Shown: positions 1-10,936 of the stretch, in pieces | Layout: every line of letters starts with the position of its first letter | Position numbering within the stretch: position 1 is the first letter of the stretch | Assembly: GCF_005144415.1 (NCBI RefSeq) | Contig: NZ_SWJE01000003.1 | Coordinates: forward strand, 310,001-374,000 | Source: Trinickia terrae | GTDB lineage: Bacteria > Pseudomonadota > Gammaproteobacteria > Burkholderiales > Burkholderiaceae | DNA: 64,000 nucleotides | Reading direction: 5' to 3' | Made by a program: the position numbers and the translations under genes | Notes under the pieces: model-generated | Seen by the model: only the letters and a program-made list of their open reading frames with translations | Database searches by the model: none | What the model was told of the DNA's origin: nothing

Positions 1-656
1 ACCACCTGGCCGACCTGCACGCGCCGGTAGAACACGGGCGAGCCGATGTCGATCGAGCCGAGCGATTCGCCGCGCAGCGTGTATTGATGGCCCTTCTGGT
101 CGCCCGTCACGGGGGGCGGGGTCTCGAGTCCGGCGAAGTCGGTGCGGCCTTCGGCCGACTTGCCCGCGTCGACGCCGATGTACGCGCCCGAGAGCAGCGT
201 GTTGAGGCCCGACACGCCGCTCGTGCCGATGCGCGGACGCACGACCCAGAAGCGCGTGTCCTTGACCGCGAAGTCGGACGCTTCCTTCGTGAGCTGCACG
301 TCGACGAGCACGCGCGAATGGTCTCTCGACAGCGTGATGGTCCGCACCGAGCCGATATCGACGTCCTTGTACTTGACCTTGGTCTTGCCCCCCGGCTCGA
401 GGCCCTCGGCGCTCGAGAAGCTGATCGTGATGGTCGGCCCGCGGTCGACCACCGACTTGACGACGAGCGCGACGCCGATCAGCGCCGCGATCAGCGGGAT
501 CAGCCAGACGAGCGACGGCAGCCAGCCGCTCCTCGGCACGTTGATCGGCTCAGGAAGATCGGGCGGCAGGCCCGAGCCGCCGCCCGGGTTGCCTCCCGAT
601 GCGCCGGATTCAGGCCCGGCATGAGGGTCGCGATTCGGTCCTTGCGGACTATTCAT
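1..656 (-). CDS. pqiB: PqiB-type MCE-domain protein (5' part only)
   Basis: This is the N-terminal part of a paraquat-inducible protein B family protein, an MCE protein thought to move phospholipid across the periplasm between inner and outer membrane. The window edge cuts the gene, leaving about 218 residues. A Gly/Pro-rich cytoplasmic tail (residues 1-40) is followed by one membrane anchor (about 46-67). The first MCE domain then begins near 73 (EGLEPGKTKVKYKDVDIG). A second MCE repeat starts near the window edge (GSPVFYRRVQVGQV). The ATG at 656 overlaps the end of the upstream pqiA-like gene by 8 bp, so the genes are probably translationally coupled. Family assignment is firm. The pqiB rather than yebT name follows from the adjacent PqiA genes. 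Confidence 0.9.
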   Translation of the reverse strand, partial: MNSPQGPNRDPHAGPESGASGGNPGGGSGLPPDLPEPINVPRSGWLPSLVWLIPLIAALIGVALVVKSVVDRGPTITISFSSAEGLEPGGKTKVKYKDVDIGSVRTITLSRDHSRVLVDVQLTKEASDFAVKDTRFWVVRPRIGTSGVSGLNTLLSGAYIGVDAGKSAEGRTDFAGLETPPPVTGDQKGHQYTLRGESLGSIDIGSPVFYRRVQVGQV

Positions 657-1311
657 GGTGTTGTCCTGAGTGTTCGACGTTGTCCCAGATGAGCCGCGGG
701 TCGAATTGCATCGAGGCGGTCATCGTCAGCACGACGACCGAAGCGAACGCGAGCGCCCCCCAGCCGGCCGTGATGACGGCGAGCGAATTGAAGCGCACGA
801 GCGCGACCGTGAGCGTGATCACGAACACGTCGAGCATCGACCAGCGGCCGATCCGCTCGACGATCCGGTAGAGCTTCGTGCGTTGCAGCGGGCGCCAGGG
901 CGAGCGCCGCTGGGTGGTGATCGCGAGCAGCGACAGGGTGGCGAGCTTGAGCATCGGCACGAGGATGCTCGCGATGAAGATGACGATCGCGAGCGGCCAG
1001 TCGCCCGAGGTCCAGAAATAGACGACGCCGCTCATGATCGTGTCGTCCTGGCTGCCGACCAGCGACGACGTGTGCATCACCGGCAGCAGGTTCGCCGGGA
1101 TATAGAGCAGCGCCGCCGCGATCAGGAGCGCCCAGGTGCGCGGGATGCTGTCGAGGTTGCGCTGATGGAGCGGCGCGCCGCAGCGCGAGCAATGTTGCGC
1201 CGGCAGGCGCCGGTGCGGCATGGCGCCGGCGGGGCGGGGCGCCCGCTCGTCGACGTTGCCGCAGGAATGGCATGCGATCAGGCCCGCCTGGGCCGCGGTG
1301 ATGTAGGTCAT
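649..1311 (-). CDS. pqiA: PqiA family inner-membrane protein (second half)
   Basis: This 220-residue protein has a zinc-ribbon start (C14-x2-C17, then CSRCG) and about four membrane segments, among them ALLIAAALLYIPANLLPVM and LAIVIFIASILVPMLKLATL. It corresponds to the C-terminal half of E. coli PqiA, the inner-membrane partner of the PqiB MCE protein. The open frame runs much further upstream, but the ATG at 1311 lies 8 bases after the stop of the preceding PqiA half and gives the expected zinc ribbon. It overlaps pqiB by 8 bp. In E. coli both halves are one polypeptide; here they are separate adjacent genes. Confidence 0.9.
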   Translation of the reverse strand: MTYITAAQAGLIACHSCGNVDERAPRPAGAMPHRRLPAQHCSRCGAPLHQRNLDSIPRTWALLIAAALLYIPANLLPVMHTSSLVGSQDDTIMSGVVYFWTSGDWPLAIVIFIASILVPMLKLATLSLLAITTQRRSPWRPLQRTKLYRIVERIGRWSMLDVFVITLTVALVRFNSLAVITAGWGALAFASVVVLTMTASMQFDPRLIWDNVEHSGQHHE

Positions 1312-1319
1312 CGTCGGGG

Positions 1320-1958
1320 TCAGCCGAGGCCGGGAGCGCTGCGCGCTTTGCGATGGGGGAGGCCGTCGGCGATGTCCCACAGCGTGCGCGGGTCGAACAT
1401 CACGACGACCGCGAACATCAGCGTGAGCGCGCCGAACGCGAACAGCGCGGCCTCGGGAATGACGCGCGCGAGGCTGACCATCTTCACGACCGTGATCAGG
1501 ATGCCGAGCATGAACACTTCGATCATGCCCCAGGGCCGCACGAACTGGATGGCCCGCAGGACCCGGTTGAAGCCCGGCGGCACCAAGCCCGCGCGCACCG
1601 GCACCAGCACGTAGAGCAGTGCGAGCAGCTCGGTCAGCGGGAACAGGATCGTCGAGCAGAACACGAACGCCGCGACGATCTCCATGTCCTGGTTCCATAG
1701 CGCGACGAGCGCGCCGATCAGCGTGGTCTGGGAGGTGATGCCGTTGATTTCGAGCTCGACGATCGGAAACGCCTGCGCGATCAGGAACGTGATCAGCGCG
1801 CCGAGCGTGACCGCGCAGATGCGTTCGAGGTGAATCGAGCTGCTGCGAAAAAGGGTTGCCCCGCAGCGCGGACAGCGCGCACTCGACTTCGCGCTTAGTA
1901 GCGGTTTTCGCAACAGTGCGTCGCATTCATGACAGGCAATCAGGTCGGTTCGATTCAT
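1320..1958 (-). CDS. pqiA: PqiA family inner-membrane protein (first half)
   Basis: This 212-residue protein has two CxxC pairs (C9/C12 and C29/C32) forming a zinc ribbon. About four membrane helices follow, the first near 50-68 (ICAVTLGALITFLIAQAFPI). It matches the N-terminal half of PqiA and is the first gene of the leftward pqiA-pqiA-pqiB operon. The DPRTLWD signature after the last helix recurs as DPRLIWD in the downstream half, which shows the internal duplication of the family. The start is the ATG at 1958; its ribosome-binding site is weak. Confidence 0.88.
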   Translation of the reverse strand: MNRTDLIACHECDALLRKPLLSAKSSARCPRCGATLFRSSSIHLERICAVTLGALITFLIAQAFPIVELEINGITSQTTLIGALVALWNQDMEIVAAFVFCSTILFPLTELLALLYVLVPVRAGLVPPGFNRVLRAIQFVRPWGMIEVFMLGILITVVKMVSLARVIPEAALFAFGALTLMFAVVVMFDPRTLWDIADGLPHRKARSAPGLG

Positions 1959-2286
1959 AGGCGCTCATGTTTGCTTGATGGGCCGCGCGGCTTTCGGGCC
2001 GCCTTCGGCACACCGGCCATGTGGCTGGAACCCGCGCCCATGTTACCAAATGGTGCTCCGCACGAACGTTCAGGCGTGCAGGGCGAAAGCGCTTTTAGGA
2101 CGATTCCGACGGGCGCCGGTTTCGGAAGCCGGCAGGCTTTCCGGTTTATCCAGGCGGCTGATTGTCCCGTTCGCTTAAGTCGGAATTTTCTGCTTGAGTT
2201 AGGATGGCGCCCGTAGAACGTATCACGGGCGGGCGGAACAAATGCACTGGCCGTTTCGTTTACCGCTCAACCTCTGGTGTCCGTCC
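1959..2286. other. Divergent intergenic region between pqiA and cybB
   Basis: These 328 bases separate two divergent transcription units, so they must carry both promoters. I see no convincing gene. An in-frame ATG at 2242 would extend the cytochrome b561 by 15 residues. No clear -35/-10 pair stood out on either strand. Confidence 0.5.
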
Positions 2287-2844
2287 ATGGAACAACCTTC
2301 CTTCGCCGAATCCGACTCCTATTCCGGTACGGCCATCGCGCTGCACTGGCTGATCGCGCTCTTGATCGTCTGCGGCTTTGCGCTCGGCTGGGTGATGACC
2401 GATATCCCGGGCTTCACGCCCACCAAGCTCAAGTACTTCTCGTGGCACAAGTGGATTGGCGTGACCGTGTTTGCGCTCGCCGTGGTGCGCATCATCTGGC
2501 GCGCGACCCACGCCGTGCCGCCGATGCCCCGCCGCATGCCCCACTGGCAGAAACTCGCGGCCAACCTCGTTCACGTGCTGCTTTACGCGCTGATGATCGC
2601 GATTCCCGTGTCCGGCTATCTGTACAGCTCGGCGGCCAACGTGCCGGTCGTTTATCTCGGCATCGTGCCGTTGCCGCGCCTCATCGCGCCAAATCCGGAG
2701 CTCAAGGTCATCCTGAAGGCCGTGCACGTGGTGCTCAACTACAGTCTGCTCGGACTCCTCGCTCTGCACGTGGCGGGTGCCGTCAAGCACCAATGGCTCG
2801 ACCGCGACGGTCTGCTGTCCCGGATGATCCCTTTCCTCAAATAA
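2287..2844 (+). CDS. cybB: Cytochrome b561 (CybB/YodB type)
   Basis: This is a four-helix membrane cytochrome of about 185 residues that carries electrons, probably from the quinol pool, through b-type haem. His residues in helix 1 (AIALHWLIALL), in SWHKWIG, and in later helices (LVHVLLYALM, LLALHVAGAVKHQW) are the expected haem ligands. It ends 8 bases before a YceI gene, the same pairing as yceJ-yceI in E. coli, so the two are probably one operon. The ATG at 2287 gives the family's usual length. A 5' ATG at 2242 (GGGCGGA upstream) is possible and would add a tail unlike the family. Confidence 0.88.
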   Translation: MEQPSFAESDSYSGTAIALHWLIALLIVCGFALGWVMTDIPGFTPTKLKYFSWHKWIGVTVFALAVVRIIWRATHAVPPMPRRMPHWQKLAANLVHVLLYALMIAIPVSGYLYSSAANVPVVYLGIVPLPRLIAPNPELKVILKAVHVVLNYSLLGLLALHVAGAVKHQWLDRDGLLSRMIPFLK

Positions 2845-2852
2845 GGATAAAC

Positions 2853-3416
2853 ATGAAAGCCTCGTTTTCCCGCTACATGCTGGCCGCGTTCGCCGCAGCC
2901 TCGTTCGTGGCCTCCGGCAGCGCGCTGGCCCAGGTCGATATGGCCAAGAGCACGGTCACGGCGGTCTCCAAGCAGATGAACGTGCCGGTCGAAGGGACCT
3001 TCAAGAAGTTCTCGGCGCAGGTGAGCTTCGATCCGGCCAAGCCGGCGGCGGGCAGTGCGCAGATCACCGTGGACGTCGGCAGCTACGATCTCGGCGACCC
3101 GAGCTACAACGAGCAGGTGGCCGGCAAGGAATGGTTCGACGCGAAGACGTATCCGACGGCGACCTTCGTGTCGAGCGCGATCGCCCCGTCGGGCGGCAAC
3201 CAGTTCAAGGTGACGGGCAAGCTGACGATCAAGGGCAAGTCGCAGACGATCACGGTGCCGGTCACGGTCGCGCAGCAGGGCGCGACGCAGACGTTCGACG
3301 GCACGCTGCCGATCAAGCGCCTGCAATTCGATATCGGCACCGGGGAGTGGAAGGATACGTCGACGGTGGCCGACGACGTGTCGATCAAGTTTCACCTCGT
3401 TGTCGCAAAACGCTGA
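2853..3416 (+). CDS. YceI family periplasmic protein
   Basis: This 187-residue secreted protein has a signal peptide of about 23 residues, probably cut after SGSALA. The rest is a YceI lipocalin-like beta barrel (VEGTFKKFSAQVSFDP, YPTATFVSS, VTGKLTIKGKSQTITVPV). YceI proteins bind polyisoprenoid or ubiquinone-like lipids. In E. coli yceI is induced by high pH. The ribosome-binding site AAGGA overlaps the stop of the cytochrome b561 gene, so the two are likely cotranscribed. Confidence 0.9.
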   Translation: MKASFSRYMLAAFAAASFVASGSALAQVDMAKSTVTAVSKQMNVPVEGTFKKFSAQVSFDPAKPAAGSAQITVDVGSYDLGDPSYNEQVAGKEWFDAKTYPTATFVSSAIAPSGGNQFKVTGKLTIKGKSQTITVPVTVAQQGATQTFDGTLPIKRLQFDIGTGEWKDTSTVADDVSIKFHLVVAKR

Positions 3417-3479
3417 ATCCCTTTTGGAATCTTGGAATCGCCGCCTGCGAGGGCAGGCGGCATGCTTTAGGAGACTGAC

Positions 3480-4058
3480 TTGAAGAAGAACCTGTTGATT
3501 GCTGTTGGCGTGCTGGCTTCGTCGGTGTCGTTCGGCGCGTTTGCCGCCGACACTTACCAGCTCGATCCGAACCATACCTACCCGAGCTTCGAAGCCGACC
3601 ACCTGGGCGGCGTATCGACCTGGCGCGGCAAGTTCACGAAGTCGAGCGGCACCGTGACGCTCGATCGCGCGGCGAAGACCGGCACCGTCGAGGTGACGGT
3701 CGACCCGGCTTCGATCCAGACCGGCAACGGCAAGCTCGATGAGCACTTGAGGACCGATGCGTTCTTCGACGTAGCGAAGTTCTCGGACGTGACCTACAAG
3801 GGCACGCAGATCAAGTTCGACGGCGACAAGCCTTCGGAAGTGGTCGGCACGCTGACGATGCACGGCGTGACCAAGCCGCTGAACCTGAAGATCGAGTCGT
3901 TCAAGTGCATCATGCACCCGATGCTCAAGAAAGAAGACTGCGGCGTCGAAGCGAGCGCCGAGTTCAACCGTGCCGACTGGGGCATGGACTTCGGCAAGAA
4001 TTACGGCTTCAGCTTGGTGACCAAGCTGCATATCCAGGCAGAAGGCATCAAGCAGTAA
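3480..4058 (+). CDS. YceI family periplasmic protein (second copy)
   Basis: This 192-residue protein has a signal peptide (about 1-22, cut after FGAFA) and a full YceI domain. The domain opens with [21 protein letters not shown], where the preceding copy has a shortened N-terminal strand. It starts with TTG at 3480 behind a good AGGAG. Two cysteines ([13 protein letters not shown]) may form a disulphide. It is the last gene of the cybB-yceI-yceI operon and is followed by a strong terminator. Confidence 0.92.
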   Translation: MKKNLLIAVGVLASSVSFGAFAADTYQLDPNHTYPSFEADHLGGVSTWRGKFTKSSGTVTLDRAAKTGTVEVTVDPASIQTGNGKLDEHLRTDAFFDVAKFSDVTYKGTQIKFDGDKPSEVVGTLTMHGVTKPLNLKIESFKCIMHPMLKKEDCGVEASAEFNRADWGMDFGKNYGFSLVTKLHIQAEGIKQ

Positions 4059-4108
4059 GCCGAAGGGATTGCACTTCCCTGCGGCTTTCGGGCCGCAAAA
4101 CCGGTGAG

Positions 4109-4145
4109 AAACCGCTTCGTTCGCTTGGCGACGAAGCGGTTTTTT
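4109..4145 (+). terminator. Rho-independent terminator after the yceI pair
   Basis: A perfect 12-bp stem (AAACCGCTTCGT / ACGAAGCGGTTT) with a 10-base loop runs into TTTTT. It ends the cybB-yceI-yceI unit. Confidence 0.9.
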
Positions 4146-4190
4146 GTGCGCTGTACGATCGGCGCGGAGTCATCCTTCCAGGAGACTTGC

Positions 4191-4501
4191 ATGAGTGAAA
4201 CGTTGTCGACGGCTGCCGAGGAGGCACGCGGTCATGCTTGGCGCACCGTCGGTGGCGTTCGTGTTTCTCGTTGCGCATCCGACGTTCGGCACGCCGATTG
4301 CCGTGCAGATCGTGCTGGGCCTCTCGATGACCGGGTATTTCGGTGCGCTGCCAGGCTTGCTCTCGGAGATCTTCCCGGTGCAGACGCGCACGACCGGGAT
4401 GTCGCTCGCCTATAACATCGCCGAGCTTCTACATGATCTTCGCCGCGCTGGTGAGCCTGGGGGCGCTGGTTGCGGCGCGTCGCGTGCTCGGATTCAAATA
4501 G
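4191..4501 (+). pseudogene. Remnant of an MFS transporter (MHS/proline-betaine type)
   Basis: Three pieces of one transporter are joined in three different frames. The first is a start behind AGGAGA (MSETLSTAAEEARG, from 4191). The second is a late membrane stretch from about 4234 (LGAPSVAFVFLVAHP, then GLSMTGYFGALPGLLSEIF and TRTTGMSLAYNIA). The third is the extreme C-terminus from 4427 (FYMIFAALVSLGALVAARRV), ending at TAG 4499-4501. Most of the roughly 430 residues are gone, so two internal deletions are inferred. The motif GYFGALPGLLSEIFP is typical of metabolite:H+ symporters. Not functional. Confidence 0.8.
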
Positions 4502-4523
4502 CGCCTTCGATCTTCCAAAAGCA

Positions 4524-4554
4524 AAATGGCCGGTTCAGTCAGAACCGGCCATTT
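4524..4554. terminator. Bidirectional terminator between MFS remnant and secF
   Basis: A perfect 13-bp inverted repeat (AAATGGCCGGTTC / GAACCGGCCATTT) has a 5-base loop, with T-rich tails on both strands. It lies 41 bases past the secF stop and also downstream of the rightward remnant. Confidence 0.85.
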
Positions 4555-4595
4555 CTTTTGGTGCGTTCAGCGTTGCTGGATGATCAACCAGGCGA

Positions 4596-5546
4596 TCAAA
4601 CCTGCGCGCCCGCGTTGGGATCGTTCGGATCGTGCTGGGTCTTCTTTTCCTTGAGCAGATCCTCGCGCTTCACGCCGAGCCACATCGCCAGCGCCGCGGC
4701 CACGAACACCGACGAGTAGATACCGAAGCAGATGCCGACCGTCAGCGCCAGCGCGAAGTAGTGCAGCGTCGGGCCGCCGAACAGGAACATCGACAGCACC
4801 ATCATCTGCGTGCAGCCGTGCGTGATGATGGTCCGCGAGATCGTGCTCGTGATCGCATGGTTGATGACTTCCATGACCGTCATCTTGCGTTCGCGGCGGA
4901 ACGTCTCGCGGATCCGGTCGAAGATCACGACCGATTCGTTCACCGAGTAGCCCAGCACGGCAAGCACGGCTGCCAGTACCGACAGCGAGAACTCCCACTG
5001 GAAGAACGCGAAGAAGCCGAGAATGATCACGACGTCGTGCAGGTTCGCGATGACGCCGGCTACCGCGTACTTCCATTCGAAGCGGAACGACAGGTAGATG
5101 ATGATGCCGGCCACGACGCAGGCGAGCGCCATCAGGCCGTCGGTAGCCAGCTCCTTGCCGACCTGCGGCCCGACGAACTCGACGCGCTGCAGCTGCACGT
5201 CCGCGTTCTGCGCCTTCAGCCCGGTCATCACCTGCTCGCTCTGCTGGGCGGACGTGAGGCCTGCCTTGAGCGGCAGGCGGATCAGCACGTCGCGCGAGGT
5301 GCCGAAGTTCTGCACGAGCGCGTCGGGGTAACCGAGCTTGCCGAGCGTGTCGCGCACCGGCTCGAGCTGAGCGGCTTGCGGGTATTGCACTTCGACGACC
5401 GTGCCGCCCGTGAATTCGACCGAGAGATGCAGCCCTCGATGTACCAGGAAAAACACGGCGGCAATGAACGTCAGAAACGAGATCGCGTTGAAAATCAACG
5501 CCCGTTTCATGAACGGGATGTCTTTATGGATGCGGAAAAATTCCAT
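4596..5546 (-). CDS. secF: Protein translocase subunit SecF
   Basis: This 316-residue inner-membrane protein works with SecD and YajC to use the proton gradient for pulling preproteins out of SecYEG. It has six membrane helices with a periplasmic loop after the first. Family signatures visible are SVEFTGGTVVEV near residue 40, FRFEWKYAVAGVIANLHDV, and LGYSVNESVVIFDRIRE near 205. Length matches E. coli SecF (323). It starts 15 bases after secD and is the last gene of yajC-secD-secF. Confidence 0.98.
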   Translation of the reverse strand: MEFFRIHKDIPFMKRALIFNAISFLTFIAAVFFLVHRGLHLSVEFTGGTVVEVQYPQAAQLEPVRDTLGKLGYPDALVQNFGTSRDVLIRLPLKAGLTSAQQSEQVMTGLKAQNADVQLQRVEFVGPQVGKELATDGLMALACVVAGIIIYLSFRFEWKYAVAGVIANLHDVVIILGFFAFFQWEFSLSVLAAVLAVLGYSVNESVVIFDRIRETFRRERKMTVMEVINHAITSTISRTIITHGCTQMMVLSMFLFGGPTLHYFALALTVGICFGIYSSVFVAAALAMWLGVKREDLLKEKKTQHDPNDPNAGAQV

Positions 5547-5561
5547 GTGCTTCTCCGGGGC

Positions 5562-7598
5562 TCAGCGGGACGAATCCGGCTTCTTGGGCGAAACGTTGGG
5601 TTGGCCCGGTTGCGAGCGGCGGCGCAGGGCCGGCTTGCCGGCGCGCGCGGGGGCTGCCTTCGGCGCGCTGGCGGCGGCGACGGCGCGGCCGGTATCGGTG
5701 GCCGCGTCCTCAGCGCCCAGGTAGGCGCCGCTTTCGACCGTGGCCGGCTTCCACACCTGGCCGATCGCGAGCGACTTCAGCTTCTTCTTGCCGCCGTACC
5801 AGAGGTTCACGAGACCGCGCGAGAAGAACACCGCGGAGAACATCGACGTGAGAATGCCGATGCAGTGCACGATCGCGAAGCCGCGCACCGGACCGGAGCC
5901 GAACGCGAGCAGCGCGAGACCGGCGATCAGCGTCGTCACGTTCGAGTCGAGAATCGTCGCCCAGGCGTGCGCGTAGCCATTCTGGATCGCGAGCTGCGGC
6001 GCCGCGCCGTTGCGCAGCTCTTCACGCACGCGCTCGTTGATCAGCACGTTTGCGTCGATCGCCATGCCGAGCGCGAGTGCGATAGCGGCGATGCCCGGCA
6101 GCGTCAGCGTGGCCTGCATCAGCGAGAGGATCGCGATCAGGAGCAGCAGGTTCACCGACAGCCCGATCATCGACACCAGCCCGAACAGCATGTAGTACGC
6201 GATCATGAAGACGGCGATCGCGGCAAAGCCGTAGACGACCGAATCGAAGCCCTTGTGGATGTTGTCGGCGCCCAGGCTCGGGCCGATCGTGCGCTCTTCG
6301 ATGATGTCCATCGGCGCGGCGAGCGAGCCGGCGCGCAGCAGCAGCGCGAGGTCGGCGGCGGACTGCGGGGTCGGCTGGCCGGTGATCTGGAAGCGGTCGC
6401 CGAGCTCCGACTGGATCGTCGCGACTGTCAGCACCTGGCCCTTACCCTTCTCGAACAGCACCATCGCCATCGGCTTGCCGATGTTGTCGCGCGACACGCT
6501 GCGCACCGCGCGGCCGCCGGCCGAGTTGAGGCGAATGTTGACCGACGGACGGTTGTGCTCGTCGAAGCCGGCCGACGCGTCGATGATGCTGTCGCCCGTG
6601 AAGATCACTTGCTTGCGCAGCAGAACCGTGAGGCCGTTGGCTTCCTTGAACGCTTCGTCGCCCGCCGGCACCGGGTCGGTCGGGTTCTGGAGATAGGTGT
6701 TGACCGGGTCGGCGAGGCGCGCTTCGAGCGTCGCCGTGCGGCCGATGATGTCCTTCGCCTTGGCGGTATCTTGCACGCCGGGCAGCTCGACCACGATGCG
6801 ATCGGCGCCTTGCTGCTGGATCACCGGCTCCGACACGCCGAGCTCGTTGACCCGGTTGTGCAGCGTGGTGATGTTCTGCTTGACCGCGGCGTCCTGGACG
6901 GCCTTCTGCTCGGCCGGCGTGAACGTGCCGGTCACCTGGAAGCCGCCGCCCGGCGCGGGCTGGGTCACCCACTGGAGCTCGCCGATGCTCGACGAGAGCT
7001 GCTGGCGCGCGGTGTTGGCGACGTCCTGGTCGGCGAAATTGACGACCACCGATTGCCCGGCGCGGTTCACGCCGCCGTCGCGGATGTTCTTGTCGCGCAG
7101 GAAGGTGCGCGCATCCGACGCATCGGAGTCGAGGCGCTTGTTGAGCGCGCCGGCCATATCGACTTGCATCAGGAAGTGGACGCCGCCGCGCAGGTCGAGG
7201 CCGAGGTACATCGGCAGCGCGTGCAGCGCGGTCAGCCAGTGCGGCGACGCGCTTTGCAGGTTCAGTGCGACGATGAACTGCGGATCGCTCGGATCGGGGT
7301 TCAGCGCCTTTTGCAGCATGTCCTTCACGCGCAGCTGCGTGTCGGTGTCCTTCAGGCGCACGCGGATGTTCGCGTTGGTCTGGGCGTTGTCGAAGGTGAT
7401 GTCGTCAGGCTTGACGCTGCCGGCGGCGAGCGCCGATTCGACCGCGCTGAGCGTCGACGCATCGAGCCGGACCGTCGCCTTGCCGCTCAGCACCTGCACC
7501 GCCGGCGCTTCGCCGTAGAAATTGGGCAATGTGTAGAGAAGGCCGATGGCGAGCGCCACGGCCATCACGACATATTTCCAGAGGGGGTAACGATTCAT
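5562..7598 (-). CDS. secD: Protein translocase subunit SecD
   Basis: This 678-residue RND-fold translocase subunit has an N-terminal helix (KYVVMAVALAIGLLYTLPNFYG) and a large periplasmic domain. The signature LGLDLRGGVHFLMQVD lies near residue 135. The C-terminal helix bundle includes SVNLLLLIAILSLMQATLTLPG and the SecD motif GMAIDANVLINERVREE. It is somewhat longer than E. coli SecD (615), mainly through an Ala/Pro/Lys-rich C-terminal tail of about 50 residues. Confidence 0.98.
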   Translation of the reverse strand: MNRYPLWKYVVMAVALAIGLLYTLPNFYGEAPAVQVLSGKATVRLDASTLSAVESALAAGSVKPDDITFDNAQTNANIRVRLKDTDTQLRVKDMLQKALNPDPSDPQFIVALNLQSASPHWLTALHALPMYLGLDLRGGVHFLMQVDMAGALNKRLDSDASDARTFLRDKNIRDGGVNRAGQSVVVNFADQDVANTARQQLSSSIGELQWVTQPAPGGGFQVTGTFTPAEQKAVQDAAVKQNITTLHNRVNELGVSEPVIQQQGADRIVVELPGVQDTAKAKDIIGRTATLEARLADPVNTYLQNPTDPVPAGDEAFKEANGLTVLLRKQVIFTGDSIIDASAGFDEHNRPSVNIRLNSAGGRAVRSVSRDNIGKPMAMVLFEKGKGQVLTVATIQSELGDRFQITGQPTPQSAADLALLLRAGSLAAPMDIIEERTIGPSLGADNIHKGFDSVVYGFAAIAVFMIAYYMLFGLVSMIGLSVNLLLLIAILSLMQATLTLPGIAAIALALGMAIDANVLINERVREELRNGAAPQLAIQNGYAHAWATILDSNVTTLIAGLALLAFGSGPVRGFAIVHCIGILTSMFSAVFFSRGLVNLWYGGKKKLKSLAIGQVWKPATVESGAYLGAEDAATDTGRAVAAASAPKAAPARAGKPALRRRSQPGQPNVSPKKPDSSR

Positions 7599-7633
7599 GG
7601 GATAGGCCGAACGGGAAAGTTGGCTTGGGGGCG

Positions 7634-7693
7634 TTGCGTCCGGCGATGTGCGCGGGTGGAGAACTCAACCCGGCGAGGCCGCGCCGGACGCAA
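7634..7693 (-). repeat. Perfect 12-bp inverted repeat between yajC and secD
   Basis: TTGCGTCCGGCG at 7634-7645 and CGCCGGACGCAA at 7682-7693 are exact reverse complements 36 bases apart. They sit in the 106-base gap between yajC and secD and would form a long-range hairpin in the mRNA. A smaller GGGT/ACCC pairing lies inside. There is no U-run, so it is not a standard terminator. Confidence 0.7.
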
Positions 7694-7704
7694 GAGGAGT
7701 GGCC

Positions 7705-8034
7705 TTACAGCGACTTGATCGTGCCTTTCGGGAGAATCGTCGTGACCGAAGCCTTCTGCACGGTGATTTCCGTGCCCTCGGCGATCTCGACGCCGACATA
7801 CGCTTCGCCGACCTTCGTCACCTTGCCGACGATGCCGCCGTTGGTCACGACTTCGTCGCCCTTCGCCATTGCCGCGAGCATGTTGCGATGTTCCTTCTGA
7901 CGCTTCATTTGCGGGCGGATCATGATGAAGTACAGCACCGCGAACATCAGGATCAGGGGCAAGAAGCTCATCAAGCTCGATTCGGCGCCGCCGCCTGCTG
8001 CGCCCTGCGCGAACGCATTGGAAATGAACGACAC
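7705..8034 (-). CDS. yajC: Sec translocon accessory protein YajC
   Basis: This 109-residue protein has one membrane helix (about 24-42, LMSFLPLILMFAVLYFIMIRP) and a basic cytoplasmic domain (KRQKEHRNMLAAMAKGDEVV). It is a partner of SecDF. I chose the GTG at 8034 (VSFISNAFAQG) because GGAGAG lies just upstream and the length fits the family. An upstream ATG would add 17 residues unlike YajC. It is first in the yajC-secD-secF cluster, downstream of tgt, as in E. coli. Confidence 0.95.
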   Translation of the reverse strand: MSFISNAFAQGAAGGGAESSLMSFLPLILMFAVLYFIMIRPQMKRQKEHRNMLAAMAKGDEVVTNGGIVGKVTKVGEAYVGVEIAEGTEITVQKASVTTILPKGTIKSL

Positions 8035-8388
8035 GTTGGTCTCTCCGTTATGACGATCAAAAAAGTTAGCCGGGTATTCTACCACTGCCGGTACCGGCCC
8101 CGGCTCGCGACGGTAGGGTAAATCGGCTTTGGGATCAAGCTTTTAACGCATGCCTGAAGGTTGTTCAGGGGCCCTCGTGCGCGCGTCGCCCGCTGCCGTG
8201 CAGCGTAGCGAAGGTGAATTGTAAGGTTTAATCCGATGCCGGTGCTCTGGCGATGGTCTCGTCCTTTCAATCGGGCGGCGAAATGGAGATAGCGACCATA
8301 TCTCACAAGGACTTAAGCCATGGTGTTGAGTCCGCGCTCGATTCGATCGCGACCCGGTCTGTTGCGACCCGGTCGATCGCGACCCGGT
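8035..8388. other. Intergenic region between tgt and yajC
   Basis: These 354 bases lie between two leftward genes. They hold a 15-bp tandem repeat close to the tgt stop (listed separately). They must contain either read-through RNA or the yajC promoter. TACAAT (minus strand, near 8217) resembles a -10 element but has no good -35. No gene was recognised. Confidence 0.4.

Positions 8389-8390
<2 letters not shown>
8349..8390. repeat. Three-copy 15-bp tandem repeat at the end of tgt
   Basis: The core GCGACCCGGTC occurs at 8349, 8364 and 8379, exactly 15 bases apart. The third copy runs into the tgt stop codon. The repeats lie just downstream of tgt on its strand. Confidence 0.75.
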
Positions 8391-10739
<2,349 letters not shown>

Positions 10740-10936
10740 GCTGCTGCACTGGTTTGCTGCGGGAGGCGCCACTGCGCGGCGAGGCGGCCGGACGGGCCGG
10801 CGAGCCGCTATGATGGCGTGGCGCGCGAGGCGCGCCGAACGCGGAACCGGATGTCCGGCCGGATGCTGCGCGAGCCGGCTTGCCGGTGTGATCCGCCAAC
10901 CCTGTTAAAGCCGTCATTGTACTTGCCTGGAGACTC

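Noticed and set aside
4632-7718. Very long open frame (over 1000 codons) on the plus strand opposite secF-secD
   Set aside because: It is Arg/His-rich antisense translation of two certain genes, a usual artefact of high GC.
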